Assembly (NCBI GenBank): GCA_000507305.1
Contig: DF239087.1
Span: 279,234-343,233, forward strand
Source: Breviolum minutum Mf 1.05b.01
Taxonomy: Eukaryota > Sar > Dinophyceae > Suessiales > Symbiodiniaceae
Length of the DNA stretch: 64,000 nt
Direction of reading: 5' to 3'
Below the pieces are notes generated by a model. It did not search any database. It had not been told where the DNA came from and saw only the letters and a program-made list of their open reading frames with translations. Positions 34,870-44,619 of this stretch are shown one piece after another. Within the stretch, counting starts at the first letter, position 1; every line of letters begins with the position of its first letter. The position numbers were made by a program, and so were the translations under genes.

Positions 34870-34887
34870 CACATCATCATGTCCCAC
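34870..34887 (-). CDS. WD40 exon 5 (repeat 2, 18-nt microexon)
   Basis: 18 nt between ACCTCAG|GTGGGA and GATGTG|GTGCGG, phase 0 at both ends. It encodes VGHDDV. It supplies the GH dipeptide missing from exon 4 and restores the exact spacing GH, three residues, V-x-S-A-x-F when joined to exon 6. Without it, repeat 2 would lack its C-terminal corner. Transcript data would decide. Confidence 0.75.
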
Positions 34888-35124
34888 CTGAGGTATTTTT
34901 CAGGGATGGAACTGCCGTCTTGGAAACATCATCATGCCAACCGGAAAATACATGGGAATACCTAGAAATAACCTTACCTTTTGAGGCGAAAATGACACCC
35001 ATTGTTGCGCAAAAATCCATGGTTTTCAACCTTTGATTTTCAGGATTTTCCAGCTGGATCCTTTTCCCGCCAACATAAGCACCTGTTTTTTTTAGTTCCG
35101 GGTGAATCAATCTGGCCAAATGGA

Positions 35125-35232
35125 ATAATATTTCACCAACCCAGATTTCCTTGAAATAAGGGGATGTCCCCTCCAAAACGCTACCTTTTGGGGGCCCAGG
35201 TCGTGTGAGGTCGCTATAGTTTGACCAGATCA
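35125..35232 (+). repeat. Direct repeat family I, copy 2
   Basis: GAATAATATTTCACCAACCC, AGATTTCCTTGAAATAAGGGG and GGTCGTGTGAGGTCG end in TTTGACCAGA. It has the same order as 6965-7080. Confidence 0.65.
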
Positions 35233-35419
35233 ATGAAATCATCATTAGTTGTACCAAAGCAACCAAAAAATATCAACAACAAAAAAGGATGCTTTTAGAA
35301 TTTAGAAAAACCAAAAAAGAGCTCTAAAAGAGAGACATGGTTTTCTAGTTGGTTGAGCCACCCAATTGAAAAATAGTTCTTGTTTCCAAAACTCCTTCCC
35401 TAACTCGGTTCAAAGCCAC

Positions 35420-35469
35420 CAGCGATCTGATACGACTGCCATCAGCGGCCAGCCACAAACAGGCCGTGC
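35420..35469 (-). CDS. WD40 exon 4 (repeat 2, middle)
   Basis: 50 nt from TGTTGCAAAG|GCACGG (phase 1) to AGATCGCTG|GTGGCT (GT donor, phase 0). It encodes TACLWLAADGSRIRSL, continuing the DG of exon 3 into DGTACLW. Confidence 0.85.
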
Positions 35470-36377
35470 CTTTGCAACAAATCACATCAGCTGACGGTTT
35501 TCTGAAATTCCCAAAAAAAAAATTGGCCCCGGGGTTCAACTTTTCTATAGTTTAGTTTAATAGTTCAGATCTTTTATTCCGGAACGAATGGGGGACACGC
35601 AAAAATGGAAAAGTAAAAACCCTTGTGCGGGTAGAAAACAAAATAATACTGTACCGAAGGGTACTTCTTTTTGTTTCATATTGCTTAGGACCTTGGATAC
35701 ACAAGCATAGGGAAAACAATTTCAAAAGAAAAGGTCTTTGTCAACTACCTCTCTTACGGAATAAAAATTGCCGCAGAATGGATATTTAATTGCCCGTTTT
35801 CAAAAAAAATATATATAAATCTTATCAAAAACATGTTGATTCCTGACTTTAGACCTAAATAACTTAAGACTGGCGAAAAAGGGGCGCGGCTCATAATCAG
35901 GGGTCCTCAAGTGTTAACTGTTAACTGGGTTCCTCACCCAAAATTCACCATTCCGGCACGGGGGTATCTAATTTTGCGTCGGCGTATCCCGAGACAAATT
36001 GTCGATCCCTTTCTGACTGCTACCATCGAGACTTGGGGAGCCCCATCAAATATACAGCAGCGGGCCACAACCCAAGGATGTGAAGACACAAGTCTTTTAG
36101 ACCAAGAGTGAAATACTTTACCTGATCGACTCAAATCCCTTCTGAAATACAAAACTGAATGGATCGATGTATACTTCCCTAGTCAGCGAGCGAGTCGTGT
36201 TCCAAAGCGGATTGGAATTGGAGGTAACTCAAAATCTATACCGAGAAATCCTCTCCAACAGGAACTGTCCCAGACGTCAACCTTTCTTTTTCAATATGAC
36301 ATTGTTTCCTTTTTCCGTAAGCTCTCAACTGTTTTCCTGAAGGGTCACTGTCTGTTCCCGACTTCAAACCAAAAGAC

Positions 36378-36435
36378 CATCACAGGAGGCAGTCACCACC
36401 ATGGACGCATCCGGGGAGAAGGCAGCCGATTTAAC
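36378..36435 (-). CDS. WD40 exon 3 (repeat 2, first half)
   Basis: 58 nt from CACTCCAAG|GTTAAA (phase 0) to TGTGATG|GTCTTT (GT donor, phase 1). It encodes VKSAAFSPDASMVVTASCD plus the first base of glycine. The match to the WD40 front half is very clear. Confidence 0.9.
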
Positions 36436-37287
36436 CTTGGAGTGGTGACCCCTCCGTGTATCTTGGTTAATCTGTCTGGTCCCGCAAAGTGGGCCCTTGC
36501 CAGTTATGTACAAACTGGTAAAGGAACACTTTGCTGCCACTAAAAGGAACAATGAATACTTATACATTTTTACCCTATATACGCTTACCCTGAAACAAAA
36601 CCAGTCTAAAAAGCAAGGCTATACTTCAAAATTCTTGACACAAGAAACTTTTGATGCTTCGAATACTAAACGTGGTCCCAAATCATTCCGCTGTCCAAAA
36701 GCGGAACGCTAATTTGGAATGTGATAGTCATAGGCATACCTGGCTGAAGTCTATTTTAGTTCACTGTCAATTACCTGAATCGATGGTTTCTTTTGCTTCC
36801 TAAGTTCCTATTCGGCTGACGTCACATGAGGTCAAGAAATCATTCCATCTTCACCATCTTTGCTTCACGCTGAGCTTAGACACATCCCAGATCGGAATCC
36901 ATCTATCAAAAATCCCCCTTCCCAGCAAACCTTTTTTTTGGGTTTGTCTGAATTGTGCCGTATCCAACATACAAAAAGCAGCATCAGGTCATAAGAAAAC
37001 ATTTTTTGTTTCTTTCCAAAACACTATGAACTGGAAGACAGATCGGAAAAGGCGGGGGGGGGGTGAAGGTTTTTTGCCGAAAAAGTTCAATTCCATATCT
37101 AGTCCGGGATGGTCATACATACTCACACTTCTTCATGTAGATACCTCATTTCACACATACACATACGACAAATATATTACTTCATATATACACTTACAAT
37201 AAACATATCATAGCTATGTGCATAGATAATTGAAACATAAATATACAAAAAAAACACACAAAATCAATCCCTACCAGCTTTCCGGAC

Positions 37288-37344
37288 GTCATCGTCATGT
37301 CCAGCAAGGACCTGGGAGCACTTTCCCGTTTCAGCGCTCCATAC
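37288..37344 (-). CDS. WD40 exon 2 (repeat 1, C-terminal part)
   Basis: 57 nt from GTTCTGAG|GTATGG (phase 0) to CATGATGAC-type end GATGAC|GTCCGG (GT donor, phase 0). It encodes VWSAETGKCSQVLAGHDDD with the W and GH landmarks. Confidence 0.9.
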
Positions 37345-37846
37345 CTCAGAACCAAGGTGGTGAAAAACCATGGGTTTTTTTGTTGGGAGGAAAATTCCCA
37401 CGTTCCTCTATATATATCATATCTATATTTTTGATATGGATACTGTATGTGTATGTTTACATATATATATATATACATCTGGTTATTATGTATAGTATGT
37501 ACTAATGTACTTGGTATTTGAGTAGGTACTTGAGGTTTTGGAAGCCACAGGATGGAGAACTCAACGTAACCGAGCCACATGAAAATCCTGAATGGTGAGC
37601 TACCTGTTCTATAAACACCCAAGAGAAAATGGATTTCTACGTTTGGGATGGTGTCCCATAATTTGTAAACAGCAGTTGACTAAAAATATGGTACACTTTC
37701 CGAGCTGACTTGACTTTTCTACTGCATCCCTTTCTCACTCAATGCAACTTAGTGGGCAGCTAAGCCATGTTAACAGCTGATTCCCTATGGATAAATCCTT
37801 GACAACTCCCAACCAATAGGACAATCAACATCGGTCGTCGAGGGAC

Positions 37847-37910
37847 AATGGCCGTGCAATCATCAGAGGCACCGGTGATCCATCTGCTATCGGCAGAAAA
37901 CTCGCCACAC
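37847..37910 (-). CDS. WD40 exon 1 of the confident chain (repeat 1, first half)
   Basis: 64 nt from TACCCCCAG|GTGTGG (phase 2) to GCCATT|GTCCCT (GT donor, phase 0). It encodes CGEFSADSRWITGASDDCTA plus I. With exon 2 it reads ASDDCTAIVW, the standard TASxDGTARVW layout. Further exons precede it. Confidence 0.85.
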
Positions 37911-38293
37911 CTGGGGGTAAAAAAAAACACGGTGGAAACGCCTGAGAGTGGTAGAGATTACTTGACGTGATGCCCCATCTTAAGGTATTCATTCATAAAG
38001 TGTTTTTGGATCCCTTTCAACAAGGGCAAAAAAAACAATGAGGTAAACTTTCGACTATGAGGAATCCCTACATGGGGAATGTATCAAATCCCCAGGTCAT
38101 TTCACTAGGAAAGTGCTAGACTTTCGGAAAAACTCCAAAAGATTGGAGTGCAAAAGATGATGATTTTCGAAACATTCAGAATCTCTTCTGAGGATTTCCA
38201 TGGGGTTTCACACGAACTATGATGTTCAGTTTCCACGTTTACTAGTCCATCCAGAACCCATACAAAAGCAACATATTTAACCATGGATTCATC

Positions 38294-38365
38294 CTGGGTT
38301 TCCCTGACAACACTCCACCGGGTTGACCACAAAGCTCGCACCACAAACGACCACTTTCCGCACAC
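38294..38365 (-). CDS. Probable WD40 exon upstream of the confident chain
   Basis: 72 nt from GGACCCAG|GTGTGC (phase 2) to AACCCAG|GATGAA (GA donor, phase 2). It encodes CAESGRLWCELCGQPGGVLS, then GKP. From W onward it aligns position by position with WSAETGKCSQVLAGH of exon 2, with GK in place of GH. Joining it to the next exon leaves the loop about three residues short, and the donor is non-standard. A small exon may therefore be missing between them. Confidence 0.5.
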
Positions 38366-38390
38366 CTGGGTCCACGAAAAAAGTCCCAAG

Positions 38391-38553
38391 TGAGCCACGA
38401 AAAAGAAAAACGGGGGTCCCTTACTTTCCATGAAATATTGGTTGTTTAATAGGGATCCCTATGTCATGATTTATGAAATAATCCCCACATAAACTGGGTA
38501 GCATAATTTGTACCCTATATACCCTAAATAACCAGTTTTTTTTCATTGCTCAA
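38391..38553 (+). repeat. Dispersed repeat family C, copy 3
   Basis: TGAGCCACGAAAAAGAAAAA, TTTCCATGAAATATTGGTTG, TTTAATAGGGATCCC, ACTGGGTAGCATAAT, ACCCTATATACCCTAAAT and TTTTTTTTCATTGCTCA. This is the most complete copy in the window. Confidence 0.85.
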
Positions 38554-38660
38554 GTGAGAAGGACGATGTTTTGTGAATTGCGAGGGGTCCCCAAACCTCT
38601 CAAGAAACCTCATTGTTCTTCTTTGTATCCATCAAAAATGGAATGAACCAAAAGGCTATG

Positions 38661-38742
38661 GGGGTCACTTTGAGCACCAAACAAAGGGTCACTTAGAGCT
38701 CGGGTCACTTAGAGCACCAAAAATAGGGTCACTGAGAGCATC
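38661..38742 (+). repeat. Tandem repeat of a GGGTCACTTAGAGCACCAAA unit
   Basis: Four imperfect units of roughly 20 bases, three of them containing GAGC followed by ACCAAA or TC. Confidence 0.75.
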
Positions 38743-39140
38743 AGCAACCAACTTGCCATTTGGTGTTGGGAGGTTAGGAAGTCCCCAACATAGGCATGAC
38801 ATGCATCCTATCCATCTTACTTTAGTGAGCAACTTTGGGGGGGTTGGGCAGATGGGTGTCTTCAAAAGTAGGGAACACAGGAAGCCTAAAATGTCAAAAA
38901 GATATGACGAATCCTCAATGTTCCAGTCGTCAAGAAATAGAAAAACTCAATCTTTTGAACCAATGGAATCGCCAATTTGTGAACCAACAGCTTTCACCTG
39001 AAAGATGCGTTTTTTACTTCCAAATTACGCTTAACCTGGAAACTAGAAACCGTCATCACCTGTACGCCCCCTACCCAGCACTTACATAATTTCAACCTTG
39101 CTGAAGAGGTTTACTCCTTTCTTAATGAAGCATGAACAAG

Positions 39141-39582
39141 AACAACGACGACGACGACGACGACGACGACAACNNNNNNNNNNNNNNNNNNNNNNNNNNN
39201 NNNNNNNNNNNNNNNNNNNNNNNNNNNNNNNNNNNNNNNNNNNNNNNNNNNNNNNNNNNNNNNNNNNNNNNNNNNNNNNNNNNNNNNNNNNNNNNNNNNN
39301 NNNNNNNNNNNNNNNNNNNNNNNNNNNNNNNNNNNNNNNNNNNNNNNNNNNNNNNNNNNNNNNNNNNNNNNNNNNNNNNNNNNNNNNNNNNNNNNNNNNN
39401 NNNNNNNNNNNNNNNNNNNNNNNNNNNNNNNNNNNNNNNNNNNNNNNNNNNNNNNNNNNNNNNNNNNNNNNNNNNNNNNNNNNNNNNNNNNNNNNNNNNN
39501 NNNNNNNNNNNNNNNNNNNNNNNNNNNNNNNNNNNNNNNNNNNTGATGATGATGATGATGATGCTGATGATGATGATGATGC

Positions 39583-39637
<55 letters not shown>

Positions 39638-39657
39638 AATGATGATGATGATGATAA
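39141..39657. repeat. Trinucleotide repeat with an assembly gap
   Basis: About ten ACG units (39144-39173) run into 370 unknown bases (39174-39543), followed by about 38 TGA/TGC units to 39657. The gap size may be a placeholder. Degenerate TGATGA units continue to about 39745. Translations across this region are not genes. Confidence 0.95.
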
Positions 39658-40206
39658 ATGATAATTATGGATGATGATTCTGGATGATAGTTATGAATGA
39701 TGACTCTGGCTGGTGATTGTGCGTGACGATGGTTGATGATGGATGACATATGGTGGGTCGTGATTCAAGTCCCTTTCAACCAGCCAAGTACCTGGATGCC
39801 GCTATTCTTGTCTAAACCAAGCTATTGCACAAATACCATAGAATTTTGGCCCAACAAACAATCCTCTGGAAGCTGGGCAAAGTTGAATCAACAGATGACA
39901 CAACCCTGAAGTGAGTAATATGAGCCAGTTCCACAAAAAAAAGGTAAACTTGAGCCATCTGTTTAGACAAAGCTTCCCACGAAAAAAACCTGCCAAGTTC
40001 CACTTCAAGTGGTGTAGCGTCGAGTCTTCAAAGTGGAAGGTGTTCTCTCAAAACCGTCACAGTATTTCCTTCCTTTTCGTGCCCCGCCTGCCCTCCTTGT
40101 CGCGCAACAAGCATTTTGCGACAATCCCCATTCTGCAAGTACCTGGTAGCGTTTATCGAGGATCCGGTTTGCGAAGGTCCCTGAAAAACTGAAACAACCT
40201 AGGGTC

Positions 40207-40593
40207 ATGAACATATCCAACCAAACCATTGGGGAATTGTGCCAGTTTGATTTTTTGGACAAAGTTGTTTCACTGAGCATCAGAAAGAACAGCTGTTGTT
40301 CTCCAAGGGATTGGAAATTCATTCAAAAAACTCCCCTCAAGTTTAATTTGGAACTTCAAAATGAGCCTCTGGGACTTTATCAGAAACTCTTTGTTTTGAG
40401 GTGGAAGAAACTTCCATCGTTCTCAGATTCCAGCCTTTCAAACAAAATGGTGCTCTTCGAGGTGCCAAAAAAAAACAACTGGTGGACCAAGTTGGTGGAC
40501 CTGGACCACTCATGTAGACTGCGACTCAAGTATGCAAGACCTATGTTGAACATCTTTTTGCATTTCTGTGCATCCATCCTTACGTCTCAGTAA
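40207..40593 (+). other. Open frame, not assigned
   Basis: 128 codons are open on the plus strand, with a basic, tryptophan-containing composition (NISNQTIGELCQFDFLDKVV). No motif, promoter or splice context supports a gene. It could be a mobile-element remnant. Confidence 0.2.
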
Positions 40594-40842
40594 GGACGAA
40601 AAAGAAAAGAAGGCATTTTGCGGTTTGTATATACATATATATATATATATGTATATATACATGTATATTATATCTTTTTTATTCTTACAGTATTTGTTTT
40701 GTTTCATATAAACTTGACTTTCTTCAAAACAAATGTGGGCATGGTATTTTTTGAATATCATGGTACATCTACTTATCAATCTCTTCTCTCTTCATTTAGA
40801 ACCCGAAAACACCAAACCCAGGAGCCCCGGGAGCACCAAATC

Positions 40843-40871
40843 CGTGCAGTACCATCAAAGGATGCAGTGAG
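40843..40871 (-). CDS. Probable WD40 exon piece
   Basis: The minus strand reads LTASFDGTA followed by RIW, an unmistakable WD40 second-strand signature. The acceptor CTGCCTCAG|CTCACT lacks the usual G after AG. The donor could be CACG|GATTTG (GA, giving the same phase as the exon 15/16 junction) or, a few bases on, TTTG|GTGCTC. The limits are therefore uncertain by about 6-10 bases. Exons between this one and 38365 have not been found. Confidence 0.6.
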
Positions 40872-41399
40872 CTGAGGCAGAGGGAGAGATGCTGATCCGA
40901 GAATTGGGAGGATGATCGGTCACGTACACCTCGAAAATTTCCATAGGTACCAAAAATGATGGATTTTTTGTTTTGGGGGTTAAATGTATCTCCTTTCAAA
41001 AATGACTATGCTGGTGTATATTTCTTAAATTTCAAGGGGGGGTAATGCTTGTGCCCATGTGGGGCTCAAAGATTCTCACCAAAAGATGCTCAAACCCAAT
41101 CTGAGGTAACGGGATATTTGAGGGGGAAGCATCCCAATTGAACCTGTGATGGAGGCCCAAAATGTTGAAGAAAAAAACTGGCTGCAAGACTTAAAGATGA
41201 TTGCTTCTGTAGCAGGATTGGACTGCTTTCAACTATGGTTTTTTTTGGACTATTGCAGAAATCAAATAGTTAAATATAAAGTGTCAACTACAACTATCAA
41301 GTCAACTAATGAGAGTATCACGTATCAACTGCAGCAGGAATTGACCACCAACAGTATGACCCCCCGGGACATCTCAGAAGCCCCTCGCTAGGATTCACT

Positions 41400-42764
41400 A
41401 GGTACTACATGCCCTCTTGCACTAAGCATTGTCATCATGGTAGTTGTTGTTATTGTCACTATCATCCACATCATGAGCACTATCATGACTTTTACCATGA
41501 CGATGACTGACTATCACTATCTCTATCATGTAGCCTTTGTCATCAGCATTCTTGTCGCTATTCTTGTGACATATCAAAAACATGGTCCTACCACAGCGAA
41601 CTATGACTAGTCCGGTGGTGTTTTACCAGAGTTCCGTCTCTGATCCATCTTTTTTCTACTTCTCCCACTGCCGCTGATGCAATCACCAAGTGATTCACCG
41701 AAAATCTACTTCCCGTTGATCATTCATAAATGGTTAATAATCATTCATAAATTTTTAACAATCCCGTGATCCTCAAAATATTTGCTCATTTTCAACAGGA
41801 GGGCAAGCCTTAATTGCAGAAATCCATCCATCTCATTCACTGATCCTTTTGAGAAAGTTTTTAGTTGAGCATCCAGACACACAGCAATGGCGTCTGAACC
41901 AAAAAGACCGTGTCACCATCGCAGAGACCTAAAGGCCATGGTGAGATCAACGATGGACGGAAGGTGTCGCGAAAAAAACAATCTTAAATGTAGGCAAGTA
42001 TGGCTAGGGTAAAGAAGCTGGAAAAGAAGTTGGTGAGGTTGGGATTTGGGTTCGATAGTTGTAAGGACCAAAATGTGTTGTTTTTTTTTCAAACTGCATT
42101 CCGATGGGTATGGTCTATCAAAAAACCTCTACTTAGGACAAGGAAAAAGCTGCTCCTACATCAATATCAGTAAACAAAACTGGATTTTTTGACACTTCTC
42201 AAGTTTGTTACCGCCTGTATTCCCATCTTTATGCAGGATTTACAGTAATTATCTGTATCAATGCGAGTAAGATAGTCCCTAATGCAAGTCACCACCCAGC
42301 AGGGTCTTGGACATTACTCCTATACCAAAGGAAAGGGGAGCTGCCCTAATAACGCGCCGCAAGCACAGCTGGGTTCAATACCAAAGATTTTGTTGTGAGA
42401 ATCTTCTAGTGCTTCAGGGAACCATTGCTGTTTCTGGAGGCAAGTCTAGAACTTGAGTTTGAGCATTTTCAGGGGTATCAGCTACCCCCCCCCCCCCGCT
42501 ATCTCAGGCGTCCCAGAAAAGCCTTGAAGTTCTCGAAACAGTTGAAACTCGGCAGATCGAAGCCTAGAAATGATATCAACCAACATCTGATACTGTGAAG
42601 CTCTTATAACCTTCTTGAACTAATTCTTGATGATATGAAATCTCCGGCATCCTGCACATACACATGATCCGCGTAGTACATAAAATCTGGATTCAACGAC
42701 ATTATAGAACCAGATGTATACATAATATATAATGTCATAATATGTCTAAGAATGTTTCAACAAA
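41400..42764. other. No gene recognised
   Basis: This interval includes a degenerate ATC/TAT-rich tract at about 41430-41580 and a 14-base run of C at about 42485-42498. I see no exon that I can support. Confidence 0.4.
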
Positions 42765-42765
42765 A

Positions 42766-42853
42766 CCCTGGAACATACCCCAGGTACCCAAAATTCAAAT
42801 ATAAAAGGATTTCCTTGGTTGAGGACCTGGGTATGTTCCAGGGATATGTTGGA
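42766..42853. repeat. Hairpin-forming inverted repeat
   Basis: CCTGGAACATACCCCAGGTACC and GGACCTGGGTATGTTCCAGG are arms of about 20 bases around a loop of about 45 bases. I found only this one copy in the window. Confidence 0.8.
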
Positions 42854-43028
42854 GTTTTTGTTAGACTATTGTAATATTCTATATCTATTAAGGAGCCATC
42901 TTATCAACATTGTCATTATATCTGATGTTTTCGAGGACATCAATATTATATATGTTCATGTTGAGATAATTTGTATAATACGAAATTGAATTTGATGTCT
43001 AGCATCATGGACTATAACTATCAAACTC

Positions 43029-43111
43029 CTTGCCATCATTTTCATCCAACCATCCAGCATACTCCCAAGGTAATCACCAGCGTCTCGAAGGCTCACCCGC
43101 TCATCCAAGAC
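43029..43111 (-). CDS. Exon, unrecognised, upstream of the WD40 repeats
   Basis: This 83-nt minus-strand exon runs from CCATGCAG|GTCTTG (phase 0) to ATGGCAAG|GAGTTT (GA donor, phase 2). It encodes VLDERVSLRDAGDYLGSMLD, then GWMKMMA, which looks like a compact helical segment. The family is unknown. It could be an N-terminal part of the WD40 protein. Confidence 0.5.
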
Positions 43112-43194
43112 CTGCATGGTATAACCATGCCCCAAGTTGTTTTTAAAGAAACAGCGGGTAGGTAGGTACAGTAGGTAGGTAAGCCAAGTAAATA

Positions 43195-43330
43195 AGTAAG
43201 GCCTTATGATTTGTTGATTCAGACCTCATGATGTAGACATTAAGTCAATCAGACCTTTGTGTTAAGGCCTTGTGGTGTCCTTTTTGAGGCCTCATGATGC
43301 TTTTATATTACGGCCTTATGAAAGCATCAT
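43195..43330. repeat. Multi-unit AAGGCCTTATGAT / GCCTCATGATG repeat
   Basis: Related units AAGGCCTTATGATT, AGACCTCATGATG, AAGGCCTTGTGGTG, AGGCCTCATGATG and CGGCCTTATGAAA alternate over 135 bases, next to a GTAG-rich stretch at 43153-43190. Confidence 0.6.
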
Positions 43331-44540
43331 TCCCATGCTTTGAACAATTTCCATGCCATTGAGCTCGCTTTCCTATCGAATCAAAGTGGAAAAGTTAGAG
43401 AAAACTGATTGAAATCAAGGAAAAATCATACATCATGTTTGCATTCAAAGAAAAAACACTAACATCACAGGCATATCTATATATACCCATATATATATAT
43501 GTATATGGACAGATTCTGCGAAGCTGCACTTTTCTCAACAAAATGTGTTCACTTTGGGGCAACCCTGAAACTCACACCCATCCGTTTGACCCACCGTCCC
43601 ACCTGCGACTGAAACAGAAAGTGTAGAGCCACACCACCCTCTCCTTCGTTTTGGCGGCTGCAACGCCACTTGGATGGGACATGGAACAGTTCAACCCGTT
43701 GGAATACCGAAAAGATCTCAACCGAAAAGAAGGATTGATTCTGTGCTACTACTTGAACAGGTTCACGCACATGTAAGTAATATTTCATACAGGTTATCCA
43801 AAAAGCTGCTTGAGTTGTCTTCGAACACACTCGAATACATGCAAATAGTGTATACTTTCTATCTATTTTCATACTAGGTTCCCGAAAGATGAGTATCCAC
43901 CCAAGGCAAAATATGCCAGTTCTCCATCTTGATCCTCAAGATGACCAACCCTTCAACATCGAAACCAATATCAGCTGGTGCATCTCTAGGTGGGGATGTG
44001 TTTTTTCAAGTAAACTAAGATGGCTTGTTGGAACTCCACCTACCTAAGGAACATATTCCATCGACTGCAGGATTATCATTCTATCCTTGGGGCCACCATT
44101 TGTGGATTTGTCACCTGCCCTAAATATATACCATGCTACCATGCTTCAAAAAAATCAACCAAAAAAATACCAAATCTAGCAACCAAAAAGTTCAAACCAC
44201 TGGGATTTTTTGTGAATCTTAAAACCTGAACCGATAGGGACCCATAGGGTGGAACCCCCAACCCCGCAGGGACCCGTGAACTAGTCCTATTCTTTGGTGT
44301 TTTTTCTTTCACGCCAGGGGAAACCCATCTGATTTTCGGCCATCAAAAAAGGGGCCCCCAACTTTCACCGATGACACACCGATGACAGCCGCATCCCAAA
44401 AACTCACCCATCTCCTGTTGCTCTTAGCACATGCTCTCGGAGGTAGCTAGGTGTGTGAGATGGCCTGGCCCTCACCTCAATGAATCCATCCTGGGACCTG
44501 TCCCTGGATCACCATTGGAGCAGTGACCAAAACCCTGGAA

Positions 44541-44619
44541 AGACATTCCATGAGTCATCCTGGCCGGTGAATGGGGATCCTTATAATGGCTTATTATAGT
44601 ATTCAACTGGGTAGTATAT
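44541..44619 (+). repeat. Dispersed repeat family C, copy 4, left part
   Basis: ATTCCATGAGTCATCCTGGC, GGGGATCCTTATAATGGC, TTATTATAGT and ACTGGGTAGTATAT. It stops exactly where the transposon begins. The remainder resumes at 45930. Confidence 0.85.

Larger units (their letters stand above)
25706..38365 (-). other. WD40-repeat gene built from very short exons (whole-gene entry)
   Basis: WD40 repeats form beta-propellers that act as protein-protein interaction platforms. From 37910 to 26485 on the minus strand, sixteen exons can be read in order. Every junction keeps the frame, and the joined product gives six successive WD40 repeats with the usual landmarks: V-x-S-A-x-F-S-x-D, then T-A-S-x-D-G-T-A-R, then V-W, then the GECLxxLxGH type end. 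Total coding length is about 745 nt. Twelve introns start with GT and four with GC, and all sixteen acceptors are AG|G. The style of repeat (SAxFSPDG, TASxDGTARVW, ETGECL) is like the propellers common in bacteria, cyanobacteria and protists. The N- and C-termini, and hence the precise function, are not known. Every intron larger than a few hundred bases carries foldback repeats. Confidence 0.85.

Noticed and set aside
39098-39749. Open frames of about 180-210 codons
   Set aside because: They consist mostly of unknown bases and homopolymers of D, M, H or V from the trinucleotide repeat.
43549-43650. Minus-strand stretch reading AGGTVGQTDGCEF after TTTCAG
   Set aside because: It vaguely recalls a repeat segment, but it has no WD40 landmarks and the frame does not connect with neighbours.
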